Shown piece by piece: positions 23,067 to 34,500 of a stretch of 64,000 bases of DNA. Position 1 is the first letter of the stretch. Each line of letters starts with the position of its first letter. Below the pieces are notes generated by a model. It saw nothing but the letters and a program-made list of their open reading frames with translations, ran no database searches and had not been told where the DNA came from. Source of the stretch: Ailurus styani (lineage: Eukaryota; Chordata; Mammalia; Carnivora; Ailuridae). Position numbers and translations under genes: made by a program. The DNA is taken from the NCBI GenBank assembly GCA_002007465.1, contig LNAC01000031.1:1425325-1489324 (forward strand), read 5' to 3'.

Positions 23067-24599
23067 ATCCATATAAAATGAGGACATACACTGATATGAA
23101 GTTCTCTAGCAAATAAGAATTAAAAGACAAAAGCATGCCATGGAAAGATCTATACACAGAAAGTGTAACTTGATCTCAGTGTGTCTGTATACATAAATAT
23201 TTCCCTATATTGTAAACAAAATGCGGATGGATGTATAATAGCATATGCTTAGGTATTTTTTAAATTGAGTTAGCTCCTCTGCTTTTCCCTCACTTGACCA
23301 CAACTGGATGTATCAGCTAAAATTAAAATGGTCATGAATTTCTGTATCTGAGAGACAATAGACCAGATAAGGACTTTAGTCATGTAGGTCATTTAGAACA
23401 CTTTTCTATTTAGATAAACCACATGTTATGGTGACAATTAAGATGGAAAAAGTCATCTGAGTGAATTTTGAGTCATCAAAATGAAAATCCAAAGACTTTG
23501 AGCAAGAATTTTCATATTTTAATAAGAAGGATTTTTTAAGCAGGATATGTAAATAGTGTTAAGTCAATCAAAAAATTGTGTAATATGAAAATGTCATTTC
23601 TCGCTTTCAACACAAAACAGAAATGTCTTTCTATGTGTTTGAGCATATTTTATCTTTTACTGTGAGAATAATTACTCAAAAACAGTCGTATGTTTGAATT
23701 TCTTTGTAGCATACAGAATACATTTTGATCAAGGAAGTTCAACTAATAGATATTTAAAAATTATAAAATTGTTTCACCATTAAAAATAAGGCCATCTTAT
23801 TTTATACAAATTTTTTCTAAATGGTTTTTCAGTCAGGATAAAAAAAGGAAAACCAGTACAGCCATGAAGTTAAGAAAACAAATTTCAAATAGCAGCAATG
23901 TAAAAGAATTTGATAAAGTTAAGTTTAAATAGTAGAAAGAATTTGGCCATAATTGGATTAAGTAAATGGGAAAAATATAGCATAGAAAAGTCATTTAACA
24001 GTATTTATTTTAAAAGTTTAACCAGTGACTGAAGCCATAGCACTTTTATCTGTGGAAAAACATTATTGCAAATACAGTCATTTATATAACCACAGAGGAT
24101 GAAAGATATGAAAGGGAAATTAAATTTTCAAAGAAGCGACTGCCAACCACTTTGCCATTTAAAATGCAATGAAGTAGCAGATGTGCAAAATATTTTTTAT
24201 TTCATTTTTGACCTTCAGAAGTCATACTATTTACTGATAAGACACTATATATGAAACTAAACAATGGTAATAATTGCCATAAATTAAATGTTATGAATAT
24301 GTGATGTACCCAGTCCTTTTGGTTTTGCTGACCATATTAATACTTTTACTTATACTTTGATCATTTTACAATATATTACATTTCAAACTGATAATATATT
24401 GGTAATATACATATAGTAATACAAGTTATAAAATCAATATATTTAGAAAGAAAATAACATTGAAATTCTAATATTATTAGAATGTCTTGTTCTCCTGCCT
24501 CCCAGTATTAGAAACTGGAGTATTATTCCAAGCTGAAGAAAATTACCACTTCTTTAATAGAACATCTCTAATCATTAACTCAATACAAAATTTTACTGA
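23067..24599. other. AT-rich unassigned sequence
   Basis: About 1.5 kb, very AT-rich, no recognised gene, RNA or repeat. Confidence 0.35.
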
Positions 24600-24840
24600 C
24601 AGAGCATTTTCTAAATCATTTAACAAGCACATCTAGGTATCATTCTCTATGGGCCCGTGGTTTGTTATTTTCATCTTAATTTATAACAACCCTCTAGGAA
24701 AGATCCTTTATTCCTAATTTATAGATGAAGTAGACTAAGTAAGGAGAGTTTGTCCAAAATCACACAGCTCACAGGTGGCAATTCCAGAAACTGATCTAGG
24801 GTAATCAACTTCAAGACTAAATTCTTAAGTATCATGCTTT
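24600..24840 (-). mobile_element. MIR or L2-related remnant, antisense
   Basis: 'ATTTATAACAACCCTCTAGG', 'TTATAGATGAAGTAGACTAA', 'TGTCCAAAATCACACAGCTC' correspond to antisense MIR order (…cctatgaggtagg … gaggaaactgag … ccaaggtcacacagct). Confidence 0.55.
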
Positions 24841-25429
24841 ATGGCTTTTCAATGAACAGATTAAGTTCATAATCCACTAATGATTTTAGGGTTTTGAAGT
24901 AAATGTAATCTTATTTCTGAAGATAACTCACTTGCACAAAAGATACCACTTTCAAATTAAGAAAGTTATATATTAAATCTTAAAAAGCGTGTTAGTCAAC
25001 ACTTTATGTCTGATCATATATACATACAGTCTGTTTATCATGATGAAATATAGTATGTGAACTGGAAATCTGAACTCATGTCAATAGACTCCCAATTTGG
25101 AGAGCATGGGGAGGCTGAAGAATATAAATATTGAGTGACTTTAATCAAGTTGTATATTACCATATAGCTCATTTCCATATATATAAATGGAGATTTTAAA
25201 AATATAAACTATACAGGTAAGACTATGCCACTAAGAATAAATACATGGTTGACCTTGGATTTTCTTTTCAAATCATTTATAGATCAGTAAATATCAATAC
25301 CAAAGAGATTCTTTAATTTGAGCTCATTCAAATCAAATATAATTATCCTGATGACTATAAAAACAGTATTTTTATTTCATCAGCCTTTATTTTCCTTAAG
25401 ACAATGATTAACATCTGGATGGAATAATT
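24841..25429. other. AT-rich unassigned sequence
   Basis: Nothing recognisable. Confidence 0.35.
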
Positions 25430-25651
25430 TTATTATTTTGTAAAGATATTTACTTGAGAGAGAATGTGTGAGCACTGGCCCACCAACAGGGAGAGGGCCA
25501 GAGGGCAAGGGAGACAATCAAGATTCTGCACTGACTGTGGAGCCTGACTCAGGCTAGATTTTAGGACCCTGAGATTACCACAACCTGAGATCACAATCTG
25601 AGCCAAAATCAAGAGTTGGAAGCTCAAGAGAGTGAGCCACCCAGGCGACCC
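25430..25651 (-). mobile_element. SINEC-type SINE, older copy, minus strand
   Basis: The minus strand starts GGTCGCCTGGGTGGCTCACT. The body contains extra sequence relative to the young copies. The tail at the left is degraded. An imperfect duplication TGGATGGAATAATTTT / TGAATGGAATACTTTT brackets it. Confidence 0.85.
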
Positions 25652-26789
25652 TGAATGGAATACTTTTAAAAGACAATACCTGTAATTAAAAGACCTCTCC
25701 TCTCCATCATTTCCGTGATCCTCTTGTCCCACCTTGTCCTCCAGAGGGTAATTACAGATATACAGGCTGGCCTGAGAGAGTTAGGGCCAGTTAATGGAGG
25801 GATAAACAATGGAGGGATGACAAACCTATAGTGGATCCTCTAACTTCCATGGTAGGAGTAGAGTTTAAGGTTTTCTTTGGGTCAGTTTGCCTTTTTCTGA
25901 TGCTTAGGAACTTGGGAATGGGATAGTCCTTATTGGGCATTGGTGTCTTCAGGATCTACTGACCCATACTTTCAGATATTGTTAACTGTTATAAATGGCT
26001 TGGCAGGTTGTCAAGTCAGAACAGACTTGAACACATGATCTGGTTCTTTTCCCTCAGTAGAAGTTGTAGGCAAAGAGTAAAGTCGTGCAAGTTATATTCA
26101 GGATAGACTAGTAGAATACATGGTAAATCACGTACATGGATTAAAAGGAGAAGGAAAAAGAAGCAGAGAGGGACTAGGAAGAAAGCAGAGGAGTACTGTT
26201 TATATGGAAACTGAGATATCAGAAGATAACATGTTGGTGGCCATAACAGAACATAAAATTTGTATTTTTATGGTAGTTCATTATGAATTGCCCAATCAGT
26301 TATCAGAAATATAAGATTATGTCTTATAAAGTGTTTCTGGACACATTAGAGCCCTAATAATGATACTTTTCTCTTTGCTTGAAACGTGTTCCTCTAAGCC
26401 TCCAGCCATTTGGTTCTTCTACCTCTCTCTACCTGAGCTTAGGTCAACGTTTTCTTCATTGCAACTCTCACTATTAAAGTCAGACTTTCTACTCACCACG
26501 CTGGATGCCTATTCAAATCTCTATCCTAATTTCTTAATTTTATTCATTGATTCATTTATTAAAATATCCTCTTAAGTGTTGACTTTAATGGGCATGATGA
26601 TTGACACTGGAGATTCATATTTCCACTGTTGTAATTCATTACCTCATCATTTTTCAACTCAATTTTAGCAGTAACATCTGTGTTCTGCCTGATTATTATG
26701 CCCTTTTCAATTGTCTCTTTATTATTCCTAGAATGAGTTTTATAATACACAAACTTGATTATGTCAAGCCCCTGACATAACTCAAACTT
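25652..26789. other. Unassigned sequence, possibly old L2 in part
   Basis: 26360-26580 is CT-rich in the style of an L2 3' region, but I cannot fix boundaries. No exon is supported. Confidence 0.3.
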
Positions 26790-27230
26790 TTTAGCATGAC
26801 ACAGAAAACAATCATGATATATTCTCTGCTTACCTTTGTGGTCTCATCTCTTGCTATTCTTCAACTACATCCAACCTTCATTTCCTGATCTAATTACATC
26901 CCAGAACATGAACTGATCTTTCTCAACAGTGAACTGAAGTTCACCCTGTCTTCTCTCTTGCTTTTATCTCTATCCATCACACTTTATATTTTCAGACTCA
27001 TTTCAGGTGACCCCTCCTCTGGGAAGCCTTATATAAACAATCACTTCCAGAAAGGCTGGTGCAGAAACTCCTTCATTAAGTTCTCATAAACACCCGTGGA
27101 CAACTTTACCCTACATTTTGTCACATAGTATAATTACTATCTGTTTATTATCTGTCTTCACCCACACATAAAACTAAAAACTTTCCGTGGCAAAGTATCT
27201 TAGTTATGCTTACCTTATATAGTAAATCTT
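26790..27230 (+). mobile_element. L2 fragment, sense
   Basis: 'TCCTCTGGGAAGCCTTATAT' is the hallmark L2 wording (cctctgggaagccttccc). It is followed at the right spacing by 'TATAATTACTATCTGTTTAT', 'TATCTGTCTTCACCC' and related blocks. Confidence 0.6.
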
Positions 27231-27389
27231 CCAAAACTTCTGATGAAAGAAAACATGGAAGAGTATCTCATTTGACTAAATATAAAACATCTAAAGAAGC
27301 TGACAGGTTGAAAATTATATCTGACAGAGTAAAAAGAGAAAATAAAGAAGATCGTGAATGTTCTCATCACAAAAAAGAAGTGGCAATTA

Positions 27390-27540
27390 TGTAAAATGAT
27401 GGAGGGGTTCGGTAACACTACAGAGGTAATCATATTGCCATATAAAATATATCATATCAACACATTGTACACCTTCAACTCATAATGTTATATGTCATTT
27501 ATATCTCAATTTCAGAAAAATAATAAAGAAAAGAAGTAAG
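27390..27540 (+). mobile_element. L1 3' UTR fragment
   Basis: 'CATTGTACACCTTCAACTCA' followed by 'ATATGTCATTTATATCTCAA' and an A-rich end matches the L1 3' terminal wording (ttgtacaccttaaat … caattatatctcaat). Confidence 0.6.
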
Positions 27541-28438
27541 CTGCTCTTGGGGCATAATATGAATATAAAGGTCATTTCCAGCTGGGGAAGAAATAATCAC
27601 AGGAAAGCTTCAGGGAGAGACAACTTGTGGTGGTGTAGTATATGACAGCAAAATGGCTGATATGGGCAAAGTCTGCATTTAAAAGTAAAAACAGAGCTCG
27701 GAAAGTCTCCAAAACAAAGTCCTGATTGGAAGTCATAAGTAATTACACATAATAAAACATGACAAATGTGTCCAAAGAAATAGATAAGGCTGCAGAGAAA
27801 GCTCTACAGAGAAATTACATATAAAAGAGAAAACCTCAAAGGATAAGAGAAAAATAAGAGTATTGTGATAGCAATGATTTTTTGTAAAACCTTTCAGTAT
27901 AGATAGTGGACATGAGTGTTTGTGTCCATTTCCTGAGCTTCAGTCCATATCCACTCACCACTTAGTAAACATAACTGGAAATACATACTCCAAAGTATGT
28001 ATCACTCCAAAGATAACTTTCACAAGTGCTTTGACTAATTTTATGGGAATTACTATTAATTAGCATAACGTATATTAGAAATGGGGTTTTAAACTCAGTT
28101 TATTCTCAAAATTTATTGAGAAAGAAAATTTATTCTAGAAAAAAAGAAATTGTTACAACTTTGCTTTGCTTCACTAGATGATGTATAAAACAATCTAGTG
28201 AGCAAATATACATATTTACACTGACATTAAAAGGCTTAATACACACATATATAGATATAAGCAGATACAGACATAGATACATAGACACACACACTGGATT
28301 TAGATTTCATTTGTTTTTGACTAGTATACTTTTACAGTTCCAGGATCCCTGACTAGAGTGAAACTATGGGTTTCAGGGTAGAAGGCCACACAGATTAAGT
28401 GCCATTCAACACATATCAAGGACATAGGCTTTCTCTTA
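27541..28438. other. AT-rich unassigned sequence
   Basis: No gene or firm repeat. A short (CA/TA)-rich patch lies at 28241-28293. Confidence 0.35.
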
Positions 28439-28636
28439 AAAAAAAAATTAAAAAAAAAGAGAGATTTTATTTATTTATTTGACACAGAGAGAGTACAAAC
28501 AGGGGGAGCATCAGGGAGAAGGAAAAGCAGGCTTCTGCTGAGCAAAAAGCCCATCGTGGTGCTCGATCCCAGGATGCTGGGATCATGACCTGAGCCAAAG
28601 GCAGACACCTAACTGACTGAGCCACCCAGGTTTCCC
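28439..28636 (-). mobile_element. SINEC-type SINE, minus strand
   Basis: Full-length copy. The minus strand starts GGGAAACCTGGGTGGCTCAG, and the A/T-rich tail lies at 28439-28475. The target duplication is not clean. Confidence 0.9.
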
Positions 28637-28974
28637 AAAGATGTATGCTTTCAATATATTTATCACTAATGATGTTAACCTTGATAAACTGGCTAAATTA
28701 CTGTTTTCTAGGCTTTTCCACCATAAATTTAATTTTCCCCCTTTCCATACTATACTCTTTGGAAAAATTTACTAAGCATACCCACCAATGAGGTATTGAA
28801 AGTTAAGACTCCACCACCTTTGGAAGGGGAGTATATCAACATAACTTATTTGGAATTATTCTGTTTGAGCAATTTGTTTCTTCTTTCTCAACTGTTTATT
28901 TAAAACAATTAGTTATGTATCACTGTGAAGTCATGCATATTTATTGTGTAATTTTAATTAAAATCTATTACTAC
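28637..28974. other. Unassigned sequence
   Basis: Nothing recognisable. Confidence 0.35.
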
Positions 28975-29770
28975 CCTTTGTTGTTTTTGTTGTTGTTACT
29001 TAATATTGTTCCAGCTTTAGCCACTGGGAATTCTTCCAGTTGGCTCCTCCATGTCTCTTCAACATACCACATAGCTTTTTATTGGTTTTTGGTTTTGGTT
29101 TTTAGCACTTCCTTACTTTCTAGCTATAAAAGATGCTCCCAGCTTATTTTGTGTATTTCCTGCCCAAGTCTTAGAACCAACCATTTATCTAAAGAGCATT
29201 GCTTCCTTTTTTTAGAGAATGACACCAGAAACTAAGATGTGCTCAACAAGTAGGCTCATTGTCCCAGGAGCATCATTGCTTTTGAGCCCTCTGGGTCGAC
29301 AGAACTAGAAAATATGTGTATATATTCCAGCCTCTGTAAAATAGACATATTTGTAATTTATATATCAGTATCAATATTAAGTTAAACATTAGTTCATAGA
29401 GGTACCTTCAATGCTAATTCAGTACCACATGAGTCATTATACTCTTCTACCTTACTTATTTGAAATCTCCCTGATAGTTTGAGAAACATAGTTACCACCA
29501 TTTATCATCTATTGACTTAATCCTTAATTTTTAGATGCACTTATATCTTTACACTAATTCAGAGGATTGTTATCAGAGTCTATACTGACAAATCCTGCTA
29601 CTAAAACTATGTTAAATTTGTCTTGGGTCTACAAACCAGATGTTACTCAAGTCCTAAAAGAATCAATCATCAGAAGTCATCCAGATCACACAGGTCTTTT
29701 AATATTGTCTATTTGCTAGTTAACAGCAGAATCCCTGTCAGAGTTTTATCTTGGTTGTAGAGATGACAAT
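28975..29770. mobile_element. Old L1 (L1M-type) noncoding fragment
   Basis: Blocks such as 'TAGCACTTCCTTACTTTCTA', 'AACCAACCATTTATCTAAAG', 'TGCTTTTGAGCCCTCTGGGT' and 'AAATCTCCCTGATAGTTTGA' match, in order, a common ancient mammalian L1 terminal region. The strand relative to L1 sense was not resolved. The long plus-strand frame at its start (106 codons, hydrophobic) lies inside this repeat, so I do not call it a gene. Confidence 0.5.
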
Positions 29771-29891
29771 AGCCTCTTCCCTCTCTAATCATTGGAAGTT
29801 AGTCATATCTACCCCAAAGAGAATTTACTAGCTGAGCCTGTTTAAAGTGCCCATGTCAATTTTCAATAAAATGTATAATTAAGAAAAAGTT

Positions 29892-30100
29892 TAGGGGTTC
29901 CTTAGTGGCTCAGCCACTTAAGCATCTACCTTCACCTCAGGTCATGATCCCAGAGTCCCAGAATTGAACCCTGATTCAGGCTCCATGCTCAGCGGGGAGT
30001 CTGCTTCTCTCCTTTTACACCTCTCCCTGCTTGTGCTCTTTCTCACACTCTTGCTTGCTCTCTCTATAATTAATAAATAAAATCTTTAAAAAATTTTTAA
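29892..30100 (+). mobile_element. SINEC-type SINE, plus strand
   Basis: Diverged head (GGGGTTCCTTAGTGGCTCAG), intact 'CTCAGGTCATGATCCCAGAG' core, CT-rich body and AATAAAATCTTT tail. An imperfect target duplication is seen. Confidence 0.9.
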
Positions 30101-31071
30101 ATGAAGAAATTTAAAAGTCAACCTAGATTTTTAAGTACATCACTAGCATCAAGGATGATTTCTGAGTAGACTTGTGGTTAACAACAAGGGCAATGCAAAG
30201 AAAAAACTTTAAGGCAAAGGAGGAGGATAGCACAGACCTACTATTTTCTGCCATGATGCTGCCCAACAAGATTGGACTTGTACATGTATTCTTTCCTTCC
30301 AGAGCACAGCCCATCCACAGCTCTCACAATATGATGGATGACACTGAGATATACTTCTTCTTGCTCTTTTGCTTCTATCTTCTCTATAAGAGAGGATAAT
30401 CTTTATACATGAATGGACATCTGAGGAAATTGAAAATCAAAATGGTGAACAACACTGAGGACACCTAAGCTTTACCAATGAGATCAAGTCTCTTGGTCTA
30501 TATTAACTATATTTAGGAGTACCAAATCTAACATCAAAAGAAATTCCTCAAATACCAATAGCAATCTTGATACAGCAGTGAAGATGTGCCTTAAAAATGT
30601 TCAGTAAAGACTAAGTGTGTTATGCTTTGTGTGTATCTAAGACAAAAGGTAGGAATGTGTGCAAGTGATAAAATGGACTATTTTATGTCAACACGAAGGA
30701 AAATTCTCTAATAATATTGGATGCCCAAAAAATGTAAGGAGCTACCTGAAGAGATAGCAAAATGCTTGTTTTCAGAAATGTTCAAATTACTTATGAGATT
30801 ATTGCATAAAGAGTGTCCATCAAATTGGAATTAGATGGTCTCTATGTAGACTTCTAGTTTTGAGATACTGTGGTAACTCTTTATAATATCTCATGACTGT
30901 GGACAGAATACAACTATGTTTAATTTCAGGGCCAGTGATGTTCTCTTTCATATTTTTCATTTTAACTCTTCTGCCTATAGCAATGAACCACTAAATTTGC
31001 AAAAATTTTATACAGCTATAAAAATGGATTCACAGTAGGTATTAATTCACGATGTTTAATGTTAAACAGCT
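30101..31071. other. Unassigned sequence
   Basis: About 1 kb, no supported gene or repeat. Both strands have short open frames at 30123-30399 that overlap each other and lack splice context. Confidence 0.35.
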
Positions 31072-31272
31072 TATTTTTTTTCAATGTTTTTAGAGTTAGA
31101 GAACACATGCCCAAGAGAGCAATGGGAAGCTCAGAGAGGAGGGAAAGAAAATCGCAAGCAGGCACTATGCCCAGCACAGAGCCTGACATAGGGCTTGATC
31201 TCAGGATCCTGAGATCATGACTAAGCCAAAATCAAGAGTCAGATGCTTAACTGCCCGAGCCACCCAGGTGCC
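31072..31272 (-). mobile_element. SINEC-type SINE, older copy, minus strand
   Basis: The minus strand starts GGGGCACCTGGGTGGCTCGG. The A-tail region at the left is degraded. It ends directly against the duplication bordering the next SINE. Confidence 0.88.
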
Positions 31273-31282
31273 CCAAAGTAGC

Positions 31283-31463
31283 CTTTTTTTTTTTTTTTGA
31301 GAGAGAGAGAGAGAAAGTAAGAGAGGGAACACAACCAGCAAGAGAGAGACAGGGAGAAGCAGACTCCCCGCAGAGCAGGGAGCCTGATGCTCGATCCCAG
31401 GACTCTGGGATCACGACCTGAGCCTGAGGCAGACACTTAACTACTGAGCCACCAAGGTGCCCC
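31283..31463 (-). mobile_element. SINEC-type SINE, minus strand
   Basis: The minus strand starts GGGGCACCTTGGTGGCTCAG, with a T-run of 15 or so at the left edge (A-tail) and an (AG)n tract. It is flanked by CCAAAGTAGC at 31273-31282 and GCCAAAGTAGC at 31465-31475. It therefore inserted at the 5' edge of the older SINE as a separate event. Confidence 0.92.
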
Positions 31464-31597
31464 AGCCAAAGTAGCTTTTTTAGAAAAGGTTTTTCTTAGT
31501 GAGGTTTTAATTTATAGCTCAAAACATGTGTCAATGTCCATAAATTCTAATTTATATTTGATAAATTCAAATTTAAATAAATAAATAAATATTTTAC

Positions 31598-34500
31598 TGT
31601 GAGAGGAGGAGGGGTAAAAGATGGTGGCATAGGAAATTCGTGAATTCACCTCCTCCTATGAATACAGCAGATCTATAGCTACACATGGATCACTGCCCTC
31701 TGAAAAAGACTTTTATGAACTTTCATAGAAAGTTTTTATAAACTACATGAAATACTTCACAACAAAGGATAAAAGGACCTCATCAAGATGGGTATGAGAG
31801 GCAGAGATAGGATCTTAGCAAAAAAAAATGCCATACCAAGTGTGGCAACATACAGCAGGGGGGGATCTTACCAGGCTAGCACCTTTTCTGGAGGAGCGAG
31901 GGGTTGCTGCCCCACATTAGACACCCCAACCCTTGGGATCTGCACCAGATGAGTTCCCCAAACATCTGACTTAGAAAACCAATGGGGCTAACTTCTGAGA
32001 GATCTAGAATGCTACAGGAAACAGACTTTCCTTTTAAAAGATGCAGTCTTATTCACCCTGGAATCCAGTGCAAAAGTGCCAATTTGAAAAGTACCTGTAC
32101 TGTATGTGAAGGAGACTCATTAGCTGGTGTGAGAGCATCTTCTCATTGGGCAGGAAAGCCAGGGATCTCTTTGGAGATGAAACTGCTAGCAGATGCCATT
32201 TGTGCTCTATCTATCCTGCTACCACTAGTGGCCCTTCTGGGATGCTGCACCCTTCCCCTGCTCCACTGGGATAGCAGGACCAAGTGTTAACAGCAATGTC
32301 TCACTGCTCTGCTGAGGCTCGAGAGTACAGGTGGTCATTGTAATCCTCCACTCCCTGGCTGGGGCAGGCAAGCCCAAACAGTTTAGCATCCTCCTGCCCC
32401 CAACCTGGGGCCAGCGCATATGCACAGACAAGACACTCTTCCTAGCAGCATCGCTAAAGACTGTGGGTATGTTCAGTCAAGGCATTTTCCCCCTGCCTTT
32501 CTGGAGCCAGTGAGTGTGTACCCCCTGTCCCACTACACTCTCCAGATTACTTGGTAAAGCTGGCAGACACATACAAACCACAGAGAGGGTGCCCCTTTTC
32601 ACTTGGCCTTGGTGGCCAAGGGGGCCAGTGTTCCTCAGTTCCCACACACTATGACAATTAGAAACATAGTTTTTGTTAGGCCAATATCCCCAGGGCACTG
32701 CAGAGATAATGGACTGAAACACATCCCCAGACTTCCTGGGAAAATGCCTATTTACTAAACCTGGAGTGTTGGCCTCAGGGGCAGGCTTCAAGTTTCCCAC
32801 ACATTTAGAGAGTATGGAGTGACTTGCAGAGAACATAAGCAGGACAGCATTATCCTTGTGCACCTCAGTACAATTCAACAAGCCTTCTCAGAAAAGAGCT
32901 TATACACTTACCTGGGGCCCTGATTTTTACAAATGTTTCCCAGTAGAACCTCCAGATCACCTGGTCTGGAGGTCAGCAAAGATCATGATTGTGGCCCCAC
33001 AAGTCTGTATATATTTGCATATTTTAAAAGCTGCTACCTGAGGGTCTGGCTTCCAATAAGCCTGAAACTGGGTGTTAAATGAAATCTCTCTCTTTGGGAC
33101 AATTACAGGTCTTGGCATACCATCAATAATAAGGATTTATCAATAAGTCATGCTGTTCAATCACAAAACTTAAGGAGACAACAAAGAATTAGGACAAGGT
33201 TGAGCAAGAAGTTTTATCACCTGCAGAAGGACATTCCTTCAAGACTGAAAAAGCAAGCTCATTCACTTAATACACAGAAACAAACACAGAAAGTCAAGCA
33301 TAATGAGGATACAAAGAAATGTTCTGAGTAAGAGAACAAAACAAAATCTCAGGGAAAAGATCTTAATGATATGGAGATATGTAATCCACCTGATAAAGAA
33401 TTCAAAATAATGGTCATGAAGATGCTCACTAAAATCATGAGAAGAGGGGATGAAGACAGTGAGAAGTTCAACAAATAAAGTATGAGAGAATCAAATAACA
33501 GAATACAATAACTGAACTGAAAAATACATTACAAGTGTTCAACATCAGATCAGATGAAAGAGAAAAAAAAGTTGGAAGACAAAGCACTGGACTTTATTCG
33601 GACAGAGTAGAAAACAAAAAATAAATTTTTAAAAAATGAATAAAAATTAAAGACACCTAAAGGACAATTCAAACAAACTAACATTCACTTTATAGGCAAC
33701 CCCAGAAAGACAGGAGAGAAAAGAAGGTGCATAAAACTTATTTGAAGAAGTAATGGCTATAAAAGTTTCTTAATTGGGGGCAGGAAACAGAAATCCAGGC
33801 CCAGAAGGTCCACAGAGTTCCAAAAAAACTGGACTGAAACAGATGCACACCAAGACACACTATAATTGTCAAAATTTAAAGAAAAATAGAAAAATGTTAA
33901 AAGCAGGAATTGAAAAGCAACTTGTTACATACAAGGAAAGTCCTGTTTAGATTACTAGAAGGTATTTCAACAGAAAATTTTCAGGCCAGAAGAGAATGGC
34001 ATAATATATCCATGGCACTGAAAGGAATAAACTTCTAACTGAGAATACTCTACCCAGGAAGGTTATTATTCAGAACTGAAGAAGAGAATAAGTTTTCCAG
34101 ATTAAGTCAAAGGTAAAGGAGTTCATCATCTCTAAACCAACTTTACAAGAAAAGTTTAAGGGAATTCTTTGAGCTAAAAAGGAATGGCACTAATTAATGA
34201 GAAAACATAGAAAAGTAAAAATCTTACTGCAAAGGTAAATATTTTAATACAGATAGTAAATAAATCACTTATAAATCTAGCATGGTCAGAAGACAAAAGT
34301 AGTTAAATTAGCTAAAACTATAACAATTAAAAGAATACATAAAATAAAATGAACCAAAATAACATCAAAAACATAAAAGGAGTAGAAATTTAGAGTTTAG
34401 AAATGTATTTAAATTTAAATTATCAACTTAAAATAGACTGCTAAATATGTAAAATGTTCTATGTGAACCTCACAGTAACCATAAAGCCAAAATTTCTAAC

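Noticed and set aside
28915..29235. 106-codon frame with a hydrophobic, signal-peptide-like start
   Set aside because: The sequence corresponds to a common old L1-derived repeat, so the frame is coincidental.
31982..32290. 102-codon open frame on the plus strand
   Set aside because: It falls inside the L1 5' UTR and matches no L1 ORF.
32477..32881. 134-codon open frame on the minus strand, the longest of the window
   Set aside because: It lies antisense within the 5' UTR of the long L1, which is GC-richer and therefore has fewer stops by chance.
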